A stretch of 64,000 bases of DNA from the NCBI RefSeq assembly GCF_014281965.1, contig NZ_JACFTB010000006.1, positions 62,001-126,000 on the forward strand, in the 5' to 3' direction. The DNA comes from Rhodococcus sp. BP22 (GTDB lineage Bacteria; Actinomycetota; Actinomycetes; Mycobacteriales; Mycobacteriaceae). This document shows positions 36,262-44,891 of the stretch, piece after piece. A program made the translations under genes and the position numbers. Position 1 is the stretch's first letter, and each line of letters begins with the position of its first letter. The notes below the pieces were generated by a model that saw nothing but the letters and a program-made list of their open reading frames with translations, did no database searches and was not told where the DNA came from.

Positions 36262-37262
36262 TCGGCTACTACGCGCATCATCATGGATCGGGGCATGTGA
36301 CTCGTGCGGCGTCGATCGCCGCTGAGCTCGAAGAACCGATGACCGTACTGTCCTCGCGCCCTCGATCTTCCGAACACGCTCACCTCGACTGGCTGACGTT
36401 GCCACTCGACGTGGACACGACAACGATGGGCGATCGGGCTTCCGATCTCGACCCGACTGCATCGGGGGTAGTGCACTGGGCACCGATCGGTGTCCGCGGG
36501 CTCACCGAGCGCATGGCGATGATCGCCGAGTGGGTCGCACGAACACGCCCACGGCTCGTCGTCGTCGACGTGTCTGTCGAGATTGCCCTGTTCGTTCGAT
36601 TGCTGGGGGTTCCTGTGGTCACGGTCGCTATGCCCGGTGATCGAACGGACGAGCCACATCAGCTGGTCTATCGGATCGCAACAGCAATCATCGCCCCGTG
36701 GTCCAACAATGTGTACGACCCGGCCTCGCTTCATGCGTTTTCTGCCAAGACCATCTACGTAGGATCGATCAGCCGATTCGCCGGGCGAACGCGCCACCCT
36801 GCCACGACAACCGGACCGAATGTCTTCGTCCTCGGGGGCGCAGGCGGGACGTCATTGACGAAGAAGGATATCGACGAAGCAGCCGAACTCAACTCCGAAT
36901 ACACCTGGACGGCAGCGGGACTCGATGCACAAACATGGGTAGACGATGTCTGGCCGCACTTGTGTGCGGCATCGGTGGTGATCACGCATGCCGGACAGAA
37001 TGCACTCGCCGACGTGGCATCTGCGGCGGTGCCTGCAGTCATCGTGCCCCAGGATCGGCCCTACGGTGAACAGGACGCCACCGCCGATGCCCTCGCCAGG
37101 GCGGGAGTAGCCGTCGTGGCGCCGTCGTGGCCTTCCCCCGATCGTTGGCGAACCTTGTTGGCTGACGCGGTACGCCTGGGGTCGTCGGGCTGGCCTCGCG
37201 TCGAAGCTTCCGGTGCCGCCTACCGCGCAGCACGACTGCTGTCCGAGACGGCCGCCGTATGA
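36258..37262 (+). CDS. MurG/GT28-like glycosyltransferase
   Basis: 334 residues. The N-terminus MIGYYAHHHGSGHVTRAASI has the GxGHxxR motif of GT28-type and MGDG-synthase-like enzymes. The C-terminal half has VFVLGGAGGTSLTKKDID and ITHAGQNALADVASAAVPAVIVPQ, the donor-binding HAGxNA loop seen in MurG relatives. Donor and acceptor cannot be read from sequence. ATGA overlaps at both ends. Confidence 0.78.
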   Translation: MIGYYAHHHGSGHVTRAASIAAELEEPMTVLSSRPRSSEHAHLDWLTLPLDVDTTTMGDRASDLDPTASGVVHWAPIGVRGLTERMAMIAEWVARTRPRLVVVDVSVEIALFVRLLGVPVVTVAMPGDRTDEPHQLVYRIATAIIAPWSNNVYDPASLHAFSAKTIYVGSISRFAGRTRHPATTTGPNVFVLGGAGGTSLTKKDIDEAAELNSEYTWTAAGLDAQTWVDDVWPHLCAASVVITHAGQNALADVASAAVPAVIVPQDRPYGEQDATADALARAGVAVVAPSWPSPDRWRTLLADAVRLGSSGWPRVEASGAAYRAARLLSETAAV

Positions 37263-38083
37263 AGACATCCGTGATCACCGTCGTGTCAGGGCGGCACGAG
37301 CATCTTCGGGGACAACTACGAGGCCTCGCCCAGTCGATACTTGCACCCGAACAACACATCATCGTGGCCATCGACGACGACGAAATCGCTCGTGTAGTCG
37401 CGGACGCCGAAAGCACAGCGCAGGTGGTCGACCTCGCCGCACCCCAGGGCAGGCTTCCGATCGGGCAGGCTCGAAACGTGGGCGCCCGAGTGGCGTCGAA
37501 CGGCGGAGCCGATCTTCTCGTTTTTCTCGACGTCGACTGCATTCCGTCACCCGAACTGCTTACGCGCTATCACGATTGCGCAACGCTGTCTGCGCACCGC
37601 GCAGCTTTACTCTGCGGACCGGTTACTTACTTACCGGCTCGAAGTTCGGCGTGGACGGTCGAAGAGTTGCAAGCCCACACCGACCCTCATCCGGCACGTC
37701 CGAATCCGGTTGCGGGAGTGGTCGAGACAGGCAAGAACTTCGATCTCTTCTGGTCACTGTCCTTTGCTCTGTCGACCGAAACCTGGAACCGTATCGGCGG
37801 ATTTCACGACGAGTACCTCGGATACGGCGGCGAGGACACCGATTTCGCTGCTGTAGCTCGCTCGATCGGAGTCGGGTTGCGTTGGGTCGGCGGCGCACAT
37901 GCTTACCACCAGCATCATCGCGTGTCGTCACCTCCGATCGAACATCTCGACGACATCGTCCGCAATGCGGCTCTGTTTCATCGCCGTTGGGGCCGATGGC
38001 CGATGGCCGGGTGGCTGGATGAGTTCGAGCGTGCGGGCCGCATCGTTCGCAGTCCCGACGGATCCATCGATCGCATTGCATGA
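37259..38083 (+). CDS. Family 2 glycosyltransferase, short chondroitin-type
   Basis: 274 residues. GT-A fold: VITVVSGRHEHLRGQLRGL at the start, GQARNVGARVASNGGADLL, FLDVDCIPS (DxD) and GGFHDEYLGYGGEDTDFAAVA (Glyco_transf_7C acid motif), then AYHQHH metal-type histidines. It resembles the 30696-32030 enzyme but lacks its C-terminal domain. Last gene of the rightward arm. Its start overlaps the previous stop as ATGA. Confidence 0.82.
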   Translation: MKTSVITVVSGRHEHLRGQLRGLAQSILAPEQHIIVAIDDDEIARVVADAESTAQVVDLAAPQGRLPIGQARNVGARVASNGGADLLVFLDVDCIPSPELLTRYHDCATLSAHRAALLCGPVTYLPARSSAWTVEELQAHTDPHPARPNPVAGVVETGKNFDLFWSLSFALSTETWNRIGGFHDEYLGYGGEDTDFAAVARSIGVGLRWVGGAHAYHQHHRVSSPPIEHLDDIVRNAALFHRRWGRWPMAGWLDEFERAGRIVRSPDGSIDRIA

Positions 38084-38161
38084 ACCGAGCCAAGACGGGG
38101 TAAGCGCTGTGTGCTGCGCACCGAACGCCGGTGCCCACACAGAATGCGAGGGTCCGTACCG

Positions 38162-38653
38162 ATGAACCAAGTGATCGATACCGGCGCGTCGGCACCGGCC
38201 GCGCGAGCTGTGACAACCAAGCGGGAATGGGCAGCAGACCTCAGTACCCAACGGTTGTACGCGCTGCTCAAGCTGCGCGTAGAGGTGTTCGTGGTGGAAC
38301 AGGCTTACTTCTATCCCGAGCTCGATGGCGAGGACTTAGGCTCGCTGACCAGGCATTTTTGGCTCGAGCGTGACGACGAAGTGCTGTGCACGTTACGACT
38401 GACGGAAGAGGGAAATGGACCCGATCGGGTGTTGCGTATAGGCCACCTGTGTACCCGACGCTCCGAACGCGGGAGAGGCCACACCACCCGTCTGCTCCAG
38501 GCTGCCTTGGCCGATGTCGGCTCGGCCAGATGCCGAATCGACTCGCCGAGCTACCTCGTGGACATCTACACCGGGCATGGATTCGTGCCATGTGGGGACG
38601 AGGTACTCGACAACGGAGTCCCCGTCATCCCATTGGTGCGAGAATCCAAGTGA
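38162..38653 (+). CDS. GNAT-family acetyltransferase, ElaA-like
   Basis: 163 residues. RLYALLKLRVEVFVVEQ, DLGSLTRHFWL and IGHLCTRRSERGRGHTTRLL (acetyl-CoA loop RxxGxG/A type) are those of the ElaA subgroup of GNAT enzymes. The substrate is unknown. It begins 78 bases after the glycosyltransferase operon in the same direction and could modify its product, but that is only positional. The ATG at 38162 follows GAGGGTCC. Confidence 0.8.
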   Translation: MNQVIDTGASAPAARAVTTKREWAADLSTQRLYALLKLRVEVFVVEQAYFYPELDGEDLGSLTRHFWLERDDEVLCTLRLTEEGNGPDRVLRIGHLCTRRSERGRGHTTRLLQAALADVGSARCRIDSPSYLVDIYTGHGFVPCGDEVLDNGVPVIPLVRESK

Positions 38654-38806
38654 ATGTGGCAGTTTCGGTCGAACTACTCCCAGCGTGCGCTGCTCGACCG
38701 GGTAGATTGGACTCGTACGCGCAGTAGCAAGCTGGTGAAGTCCGCTTCCCGACGATATTGATGCAGTATCCCTGAAGGATCTGGACGCGAGAGAGTCGAG
38801 AACAAC

Positions 38807-38953
38807 ATGCAGTGGTGGGGATGGGTTATCGTGGCCCTGGTCGTGATCGTGGCGCTCGTGGCGCTCGTGCTGGCTGTTCAGGCCAAGCGCCGATCCGGCG
38901 GTGTGATCATCACCGGCCGGCCGGGCAAGACCGGAAGGTCGAGAAAGCCATGA
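38807..38953 (+). CDS. Small single-pass membrane protein, 48 residues
   Basis: MQWWGWVIVALVVIVALVAL begins a single membrane helix of about 24 residues, followed by a basic tail (QAKRRSGGVIITGRPGKTGR). It overlaps the following PRC-barrel gene as ATGA and so belongs to its operon. GAGAG lies upstream of the ATG. The pairing with PRC-barrel proteins suggests an anchor for a membrane-associated complex; the function is unknown. Confidence 0.7.
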   Translation: MQWWGWVIVALVVIVALVALVLAVQAKRRSGGVIITGRPGKTGRSRKP

Positions 38954-39564
38954 TCGAGCAGTTGATGCGGTCCAGTGAGATCGCCAAGCGTCCGGTCGTG
39001 ACTTTCACCGGTGAAGACATTTCGCAGATCAAAGACATCATCTACGCACCCGACGGCGGGGCAGTCGCCGGTTTTACTCTCGCCGGTCGCGGATTGTTCT
39101 CCGGTCCCCAGAAAGAGGTGCTTCCGTGGCGATCCGTCGCGGCACTGGGTCCCGACGCAGTGATGATTCTCCGCGAGGACATGCTTTCCCCCGCAGGCGA
39201 AATGTTCCCCGCTCCAGACTCCGGCGACGACACTCCACAACCCTCGCACGAACGGCGCGGTGACATCCTAGGCTCCACCGTCCTCACCGACTCCGGTACC
39301 GAACTGGGCACCGTTATCGACGTCATCATCGAGGTCAGTGGCCGCTACGGTGGAAATTGCGAAGTAGTCGGCTACGAGATCAAGTCCTCGGAGTCGATGA
39401 AGAACAAGGGCACCACCGTGCTCATCCCTCTGCCCGACACACTCGCCGCCTCCGGGGAACATCTGATGGTGCCCGCCAGCGCCACCGACTTCGTGCGTGA
39501 TGATCTCGCCGGGTTCGGTGCTGCCGTCGACGCATTCCGCGCGCAATTGGGGGGTAAGAACTGA
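38950..39564 (+). CDS. PRC-barrel protein, two-domain
   Basis: 204 residues with two PRC-barrel-like halves. The first is RPVVTFTGEDISQIKDIIYAPDGGAVAGFTLAG (about 14-45) and the second ILGSTVLTDSGTELGTVIDVIIE (about 100-125), joined by a Pro/Asp-rich linker. PRC-barrels occur in RNA processing and membrane-complex assembly proteins, but the role of such actinobacterial tandem proteins is unknown. It overlaps both neighbours by 1-4 bases. Confidence 0.78.
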   Translation: MIEQLMRSSEIAKRPVVTFTGEDISQIKDIIYAPDGGAVAGFTLAGRGLFSGPQKEVLPWRSVAALGPDAVMILREDMLSPAGEMFPAPDSGDDTPQPSHERRGDILGSTVLTDSGTELGTVIDVIIEVSGRYGGNCEVVGYEIKSSESMKNKGTTVLIPLPDTLAASGEHLMVPASATDFVRDDLAGFGAAVDAFRAQLGGKN

Positions 39565-40007
39565 TGTTGTTCTCCGAGTCCATCGGCCGCAAAGTGGTCA
39601 GCACAACCACCGCCGACACGGTCGGGACCATTGCCGGGTTCTTTATAGATCCCCACAACCGCACCGTCGCCGGGGTTCATCTCAAGAAGGCCAAGTCCGG
39701 GAATGCGCTCGCGTGGTCGGGAATTTCCGCATTCGGAATCGATGCCGTCACCGTCGGATCCTCGGATTCGATCATCGATGCCGACGACGAGGCCTCACTC
39801 TCGGCGCTGGAAGGAAAGACCCACAACGTCGTCGGAAAGCGCGTACTCAGCACCGGTGGTGTCGAGCTCGGAAAAGTCGACGACGTCGATTTCGATCCTG
39901 AGACAGGAGCGATCACCTCGCTCATCGTCGGCGCCGAGCAGATCGAAGGACGCGCCCTTATCGGAGTGGGCTCGTACGCAGTGATCGTCGACCACCAACA
40001 GCAGTGA
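39564..40007 (+). CDS. PRC-barrel protein
   Basis: 147 residues, again two PRC-like repeats: SESIGRKVVSTTTADTVGTI at the start and GKRVLSTGGVELGKVDDVDF at about 92-110. It is a likely paralogue of the gene before it. The ATG at 39564 overlaps the previous stop as TGATG. A GAATCGGGGCCTC hairpin begins at its stop codon. Confidence 0.78.
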   Translation: MLFSESIGRKVVSTTTADTVGTIAGFFIDPHNRTVAGVHLKKAKSGNALAWSGISAFGIDAVTVGSSDSIIDADDEASLSALEGKTHNVVGKRVLSTGGVELGKVDDVDFDPETGAITSLIVGAEQIEGRALIGVGSYAVIVDHQQQ

Positions 40008-40041
40008 ATCGGGGCCTCACACGTATGAGAGGCCCCGATTC
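40006..40041. terminator. Bidirectional terminator hairpin
   Basis: 13-base arms (40006-40018 and 40029-40041, GAATCGGGGCCTC and its complement). It starts inside the stop codon of the second PRC-barrel gene and separates it from the convergent 60-residue gene. Confidence 0.85.
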
Positions 40042-40064
40042 ATGTACGAATACGACAGGGAGTG

Positions 40065-40247
40065 TCAGCTGCCTTCGGTGTCGCTGACGAATGCCCACTC
40101 CCCGTCGTGGTCGACCTCGAGGCGCCAACCCAGTTCGGAGTTGTCGGCCTTCTGGTCGATGAACCAGGCGTGTGCGTCGTCCGCGCTGTCGATGTCTTTG
40201 GTTTCGACGACCTCGCCTTTGGGATCCAGAACTCTGTAATTTGCCAT
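40065..40247 (-). CDS. Small conserved-looking protein, 60 residues
   Basis: MANYRVLDPKGEVVETKDID leads into DSADDAHAWFIDQKADNSELG and ends in WRLEVDHDGEWAFVSDTEGS. It is soluble, acidic and tryptophan-rich, likely a small alpha/beta fold. I cannot name a family. No Shine-Dalgarno precedes the ATG; a stress-type -10 element (GGGTAC) ends 8 bases before it, so a leaderless transcript is predicted. It is divergent from glgX. Confidence 0.72.
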   Translation of the reverse strand: MANYRVLDPKGEVVETKDIDSADDAHAWFIDQKADNSELGWRLEVDHDGEWAFVSDTEGS

Positions 40248-40255
40248 ATCTGCAT

Positions 40256-40282
40256 GTACCCGCGATTCGCTCGAATTCAAAC
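40256..40282 (-). promoter_or_regulatory. SigB/SigF-type promoter of the 60-residue gene
   Basis: On the minus strand, GTTT at 40282-40279, a 17-base spacer, and GGGTAC at 40261-40256. The ATG at 40247 follows after 8 bases. Its -35 element is 3 bases from the -35 of the divergent glgX promoter. Confidence 0.62.
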
Positions 40283-40285
40283 GTG

Positions 40286-40310
40286 GTTTGTCACCCGGGG
40301 TCCGGGGTAA
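40286..40310 (+). promoter_or_regulatory. SigB/SigF-type promoter before glgX
   Basis: GGTTT with GTTT at 40286-40289, a 15-base spacer, and GGGTAA at 40305-40310, a near-perfect match to the SigF/SigB consensus. The glgX ATG at 40320 follows the -10 after 9 bases. Confidence 0.72.
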
Positions 40311-40319
40311 ATCAGAGCA

Positions 40320-42368
40320 ATGAACGACGCCAGCCCCACGATCATCAGCAGGCCGTACCCACTCGGTGCATCTCTCCTTCCAACGGGCGGGGCCGATGTG
40401 GCCGTGTACTCCGAAACCGCCGACTCCATCGCCGTCGTTGTCGTCGACGATAAGGGCACCGAAGTCTCCTCGACCACGCTCGATAGCCGAACCGGCCATG
40501 TATTCCACGGGATCGTCGAGGATCTGACAGTAGGTTCACGGTACGGACTGCGGGTAGAAGGACCATGGGATCCCGAGTCCGGTCTACGCCACAATTCGCA
40601 CAAGCTCCTTCTCGACCCCTATGCGAGAGCGATCGCCGGCGGGGTCGAGTGGAACGAGTCGGTATTCGGCCACCACCACGACGAGCCCGACACTCGCAAC
40701 GACGACGATTCCGCCGCGTCGATGCCGATGTCGGTGGTCACGGCGTCCGAGTTCGACTGGGGCAGCGATGCCGCACCTCGAATTCCGTTGGACCGCACAG
40801 TGGTCTACGAAGTCCACGTCAAGGGTTTCACCGCAACGCATCCCGACGTGGAGGAGTCCATCCGCGGAACCTATGCAGGGTTGGCCCATCCCGCAGCGAT
40901 CGCAGAGCTTGTCGAACTGGGCGTGACTGCCGTCGAACTGCTTCCCGTCCATCAATTCGTCCAGGACTCCCACCTCCTGGAAGCGGGCCGTCGAAACTAT
41001 TGGGGATACAACTCGATCGGCTTCTTCGCCCCGCACAACGAGTACAGCAGTGCCGGAGACACCGGCGGCCAGGTCGATGAATTCAAGGCCATGGTGAAAG
41101 CTCTCCACAATGCCGGAATCGAAGTGATCCTCGATGTGGTGTACAACCACACGGCCGAGGGAAACCACCTCGGACCGACGTTGTCGCTCAAGGGAATAGA
41201 CAACGGATCGTACTACCGATTGGTCGAGGACGACCGAGCGTCCTACTTCGACACCACTGGAACGGGCAACAGCCTCAACGTCGGCCACCCAGCCGCGCTG
41301 GCTCTCATCATGGACTCCTTGCGTTATTGGGTTACCGAGATGCACGTCGACGGATTTCGATTCGATCTTGCGAGCACCCTGACCCGGCAGGATTCCGATC
41401 TGGACAAGCACAGCGCGTTCCTCGATCTGGTTCACCAGGATCCGACGCTGGCGCCGGTCAAGCTCATCGCTGAGCCTTGGGACACCCATGGTTATCAAGT
41501 GGGCGGATTTCCCGCTCGCTGGTCGGAATGGAACGGCCAGTTCCGCGACGACGTTCGAGACTTCTGGCGCGGTGAGCCCGGATCGTTGGGTGCCTTCGCG
41601 CAGCGCATCACCGGTAGCCCCGACGTCTACGAGGCCAGCCGTCGGCCGACATTGGCGAGTATCAACTTCATCACTGCGCACGACGGCTTCACCCTCGCCG
41701 ACCTGAACAGCTACGACGACAAGCACAACGACGCCAACGGCGAAAACAACGAGGATGGCGAGTCCGACAATCGTTCGTGGGGTTGCGGAGCGGAAGGCCC
41801 GACCGAGGACGAGGGCATCCTTGCCCTACGCGCGCGGCAACAACGAAATCAACTAGCGACGTTGTTGCTGTCTGCCGGCGTGCCGATGATCCTCGGTGGC
41901 GATGAAATCGGCAGATCGCAGCAGGGGAACAACAACGCCTATTGCCAGGACAACGAGCTGTCGTGGTTCGACTGGGCGAACGCCGATCTCGATCTTCGCA
42001 ACTTCACCCGCGAGCTCCTACGCATGCGTCGGGAGCATCCGGCACTGCGTCCGAAGTGGTTCCGGCACGACAGTGAGAGCAATGCCGAAAACTCTGTGGA
42101 CTTCTACCGGGCGGATGGCGCCAAGCTCGGCGCGGAGGATTGGGAGGACGGCACCGCACTGTCCATGCTCGTGCGCATGACGGCGCCCGAGGACGACACC
42201 ACCTTCGCCTGGCTCGTCAACTCTTCCTCCGGCCCGGTGGACTTCTCACTGCCGGAGGGGAAGTGGGCGCAGAGTCTGTCGAGTGACCCCGATCAGGCCT
42301 ACGAAAGCGAAGGCCCGACAATCTTGATTCGTGAGCATTCGTTCACCCTCCTGGCAGCAGAAGACTAG
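40320..42368 (+). CDS. glgX: Glycogen debranching enzyme
   Basis: 682 residues, GH13. An N-terminal CBM48 domain (about 10-110) precedes the TIM barrel. Catalytic motifs are [16 protein letters not shown] (nucleophile Asp), LIAEPWD (acid/base Glu) and [35 protein letters not shown] closes the active site. It cuts alpha-1,6 branches of glycogen or trehalose-linked glucans. A stress-type promoter ends 9 bases before the ATG, and no Shine-Dalgarno is seen, so translation may be leaderless. This suggests stored glucan is mobilised under stress. Confidence 0.93.
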   Translation: MNDASPTIISRPYPLGASLLPTGGADVAVYSETADSIAVVVVDDKGTEVSSTTLDSRTGHVFHGIVEDLTVGSRYGLRVEGPWDPESGLRHNSHKLLLDPYARAIAGGVEWNESVFGHHHDEPDTRNDDDSAASMPMSVVTASEFDWGSDAAPRIPLDRTVVYEVHVKGFTATHPDVEESIRGTYAGLAHPAAIAELVELGVTAVELLPVHQFVQDSHLLEAGRRNYWGYNSIGFFAPHNEYSSAGDTGGQVDEFKAMVKALHNAGIEVILDVVYNHTAEGNHLGPTLSLKGIDNGSYYRLVEDDRASYFDTTGTGNSLNVGHPAALALIMDSLRYWVTEMHVDGFRFDLASTLTRQDSDLDKHSAFLDLVHQDPTLAPVKLIAEPWDTHGYQVGGFPARWSEWNGQFRDDVRDFWRGEPGSLGAFAQRITGSPDVYEASRRPTLASINFITAHDGFTLADLNSYDDKHNDANGENNEDGESDNRSWGCGAEGPTEDEGILALRARQQRNQLATLLLSAGVPMILGGDEIGRSQQGNNNAYCQDNELSWFDWANADLDLRNFTRELLRMRREHPALRPKWFRHDSESNAENSVDFYRADGAKLGAEDWEDGTALSMLVRMTAPEDDTTFAWLVNSSSGPVDFSLPEGKWAQSLSSDPDQAYESEGPTILIREHSFTLLAAED

Positions 42369-42378
42369 AAGGCGGGAC

Positions 42379-44130
42379 CTAGAACCACTCGGGATTCATA
42401 TCCAGGGTCGTACGGTCCAGGGAAGCCAAGAGGTCGAATTGCGGGCCTGTCTTCGGTAGTTCGTAGCCGAAGAAGTACCGTGCGGCTTGACGCTTGCCGT
42501 CGTAGAAGGCACCGGTCTTGCCTTCGACGGCGGTGAGCTGCTCGAGCCACATCCAAGCAATCACCACATGCCCGACTGCTTCGAGATACACGGTCGAATT
42601 TGCCAGTGCCACAGCAGGATCACCCTTCGACCACAGCGTTGCGGTTACCTCGACCGCGCGGTTCCATGCCGCTTCCAGTTCACCGGCGAACCGCGCGGTA
42701 TCGAGGCTCAGCGGCCCAGCCCGTTCGACGGTGGCCAAAATTTTGGAACCGAGGAGCGCCACCCCTGCCCCCGCCTGCATGGTTACCTTTCGGCCCAGCA
42801 GATCGAGCCCCTGGATGCCGTGCGTCCCCTCGTGAATCGGATTGAGTCGATTGTCTCGGTAGTACTGCTCGACGTCGTAGTCGCGGGTGTAGCCGTACCC
42901 GCCGTGAATCTGGATCGCCAGGCTGTTGGCCTCGAGGCACCACTGTGACGGCCAACTCTTCGCGATCGGCGTCAACACATCGAGCAGTAGCGTCGACTCC
43001 GCCTTGATGGTGTCATCGGTCGTCGAGTCCTGCTCGTCGACGAGCCTGGAGCAATAGAGACCGAGCGCAAGCGCTCCCTCCACATATGACTTCTGTGCCA
43101 ACAGCATCCGCCTGACATCGGCGTGCTCGACAAGCGGCACCGCAGGAGATGACGGATCCTTGGACCCCAGCGGCCGACCCTGAGTGCGAACCTTCGCATA
43201 CTCGAGCGACTTCAGGTATCCGACATAGCCCAACGCAATTGCCAGGAACCCGACCCCGATTCGGGCCTCGTTCATCATGTGGAACATGTAGGAGAGACCG
43301 CGATGCTCCTCGCCGACCAGGTAGCCGACCGACCCGTCGAAAGCGAGAAGAGTGTTGGTTGTCCCACGGTTACCCATCTTGTGGTTCAAACCGACGAGAG
43401 TCACCTCGTTGCGCTCTGCGTTCGGCAGAAGCTTGGGGACGATGAACAGCGAGATGCCCTTGACTCCCGCTCCCCCACCCGGGATTTTGGCCAACACGAG
43501 GTGGATGATGTTTTCGGTGAGTTCGTGGTCACCTGCCGAGATCCACATCTTGGTTCCGGTGATCCGGTAGCTGCCGTCGTCCTGCTTCTCGGCCCGGGTC
43601 GTGATGTCGGCGAGCGAGGAACCTGCCTGCGGCTCGGAGAGGCACATCGTGCCGAAGTACTTGCCCTCCAACATCGGACGCACATACTCGTCGATCTGCT
43701 CGGCAGTTCCGTACGTCGAGATCAGATTGGCATTGGCGACGGTCAGAAACGGGTACGACGCCGTCGACGCATTGGCCGCCTGGAAGTATGCCATCGATGC
43801 GCGAGCGACCGTCGTCGGCAGCTGCATCCCGCCGACGCTCTCATCGAACTGGCTTGCAATGAGCCCGGCAGAGGAATAGACGTCCAATGCGGCCTTCACC
43901 TCGTCGATCATCTCCACCGAGCCATCGGGACGCATGGTCGGCTCGTTCGCGTCGGACTTCTTGTTGTGCGGTTCGAAGTGCTTGTGCGCGATGTCGGCAC
44001 ATAGGTCCAGTACCGCGTCGAACGTCTCCTTCGAGTGTTCGGCGAACCGTGTGCGGTCCGTCAGTGATACGACGTCGAGCCACTCGTAGAGCAGAAAGTC
44101 GAGATCGCGGCGAGAGAGTACGTCGGTCAT
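42379..44130 (-). CDS. Long acyl-CoA dehydrogenase (about 580-residue class)
   Basis: 583 residues, longer than usual and like the DmdC/FadE group with an extra C-terminal domain. FGTMCLSEPQAGSSLADI, WISAGDHELTEN and IQIHGGYGYTRDYDVEQYYRD are the flavin and substrate blocks, and HEGTHGIQGLDLLGRKV holds the catalytic Glu. The extra C-terminal domain (about 460-583) ends in LDMNPEWF. The substrate is unknown; long or aromatic acyl-CoA is plausible. It is divergent from a TetR gene with a palindromic site between them. The stop is 10 bases from that of convergent glgX. Confidence 0.88.
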   Translation of the reverse strand: MTDVLSRRDLDFLLYEWLDVVSLTDRTRFAEHSKETFDAVLDLCADIAHKHFEPHNKKSDANEPTMRPDGSVEMIDEVKAALDVYSSAGLIASQFDESVGGMQLPTTVARASMAYFQAANASTASYPFLTVANANLISTYGTAEQIDEYVRPMLEGKYFGTMCLSEPQAGSSLADITTRAEKQDDGSYRITGTKMWISAGDHELTENIIHLVLAKIPGGGAGVKGISLFIVPKLLPNAERNEVTLVGLNHKMGNRGTTNTLLAFDGSVGYLVGEEHRGLSYMFHMMNEARIGVGFLAIALGYVGYLKSLEYAKVRTQGRPLGSKDPSSPAVPLVEHADVRRMLLAQKSYVEGALALGLYCSRLVDEQDSTTDDTIKAESTLLLDVLTPIAKSWPSQWCLEANSLAIQIHGGYGYTRDYDVEQYYRDNRLNPIHEGTHGIQGLDLLGRKVTMQAGAGVALLGSKILATVERAGPLSLDTARFAGELEAAWNRAVEVTATLWSKGDPAVALANSTVYLEAVGHVVIAWMWLEQLTAVEGKTGAFYDGKRQAARYFFGYELPKTGPQFDLLASLDRTTLDMNPEWF

Positions 44131-44163
44131 GGCATGCCTCGTGTCGGAAGTCGCGGTGGGAAC

Positions 44164-44177
44164 TATGCAAGTGCATA
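44164..44177. promoter_or_regulatory. Candidate TetR operator
   Basis: TATGCA-AG-TGCATA, a perfect 6-base inverted repeat around a 2-base spacer. It lies in the 126 bases between the divergent acyl-CoA dehydrogenase and TetR genes, 34 bases from the dehydrogenase start. This is the usual place for an autoregulated TetR operator. Confidence 0.55.
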
Positions 44178-44256
44178 CTTTCTATGCGTCTGCCTATAAT
44201 CGGCCCGACACCCGATCGTGTCAACCCTGTGCCTCGAGAGGAGGGATCGACCAACC

Positions 44257-44853
44257 ATGAGTGTCGACGAGGTGAGCACCTCCAAAGCCGCCGCCCGAAT
44301 CAGAAGCGCCGCCATCGAGATTTTCGCTGCCAAAGGATACGGCGCGACGTCGACGCGCGAGATCGCCGCAAGCCTCGACCTCAGTCCGGGGGCCATGTAT
44401 CCGCACTACAAAACCAAAGAGTCGCTACTGTTCGACGCGAGCCTCGACGGACACCGACGTGCGCTCGCCGAAACGAAGCAGGCCGATGTCGACACCGACA
44501 CGCCGCCCGCTCGACTCGCATCAACGGTCCGCGCGTACGTCCTGTTCCATGCCCGTCATCACGCATTGGCACGGGTCATCCAATACGAACTGCGTTCGCT
44601 CACGCCCGAGCACTTTCGCACGATTGCCGATGTTCGACGGGCCACCTCCAAGGTGTTCACCGACATCATCGGCGCGGGCGTGATCACCGGAGATTTTTCG
44701 ATCGTCGACACCGACGCTGCCACTTTGGCGATCACCTCGCTCGGAATCGACGTCAGCCGGTGGTTTCCGAGTAAGTCGTTCTCGGACCCGGACATCCTGG
44801 CCTCGCGTTATGTGGAACTGGCGCTTCGGATGGTCGGCGCATCGCCGTCGTAG
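44257..44853 (+). CDS. TetR-family regulator
   Basis: 198 residues. The helix-turn-helix is at about 13-57 (IRSAAIEIFAAKGYGATSTRE then AASLDLSPGAMYPHYKTKESLL). The C-terminal domain has LFHARHHALARVIQYELRSL, similar to fatty-acid-responsive regulators. The ATG at 44257 has GAGGAGGGA upstream, which decides against the in-frame start at 44218. It probably represses the divergent acyl-CoA dehydrogenase gene. It is convergent with idi. Confidence 0.88.
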   Translation: MSVDEVSTSKAAARIRSAAIEIFAAKGYGATSTREIAASLDLSPGAMYPHYKTKESLLFDASLDGHRRALAETKQADVDTDTPPARLASTVRAYVLFHARHHALARVIQYELRSLTPEHFRTIADVRRATSKVFTDIIGAGVITGDFSIVDTDAATLAITSLGIDVSRWFPSKSFSDPDILASRYVELALRMVGASPS

Positions 44854-44891
44854 TTTCCACGGCAAGCCGACTCGTCCAGACAGCTATCGAC

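Noticed and set aside
38654..38806. A SigB/SigF-type promoter before the PRC-barrel operon (GGGTAG at 38700-38705)
   Set aside because: No GTTT lies 15-17 bases upstream; the nearest is 34 bases away.
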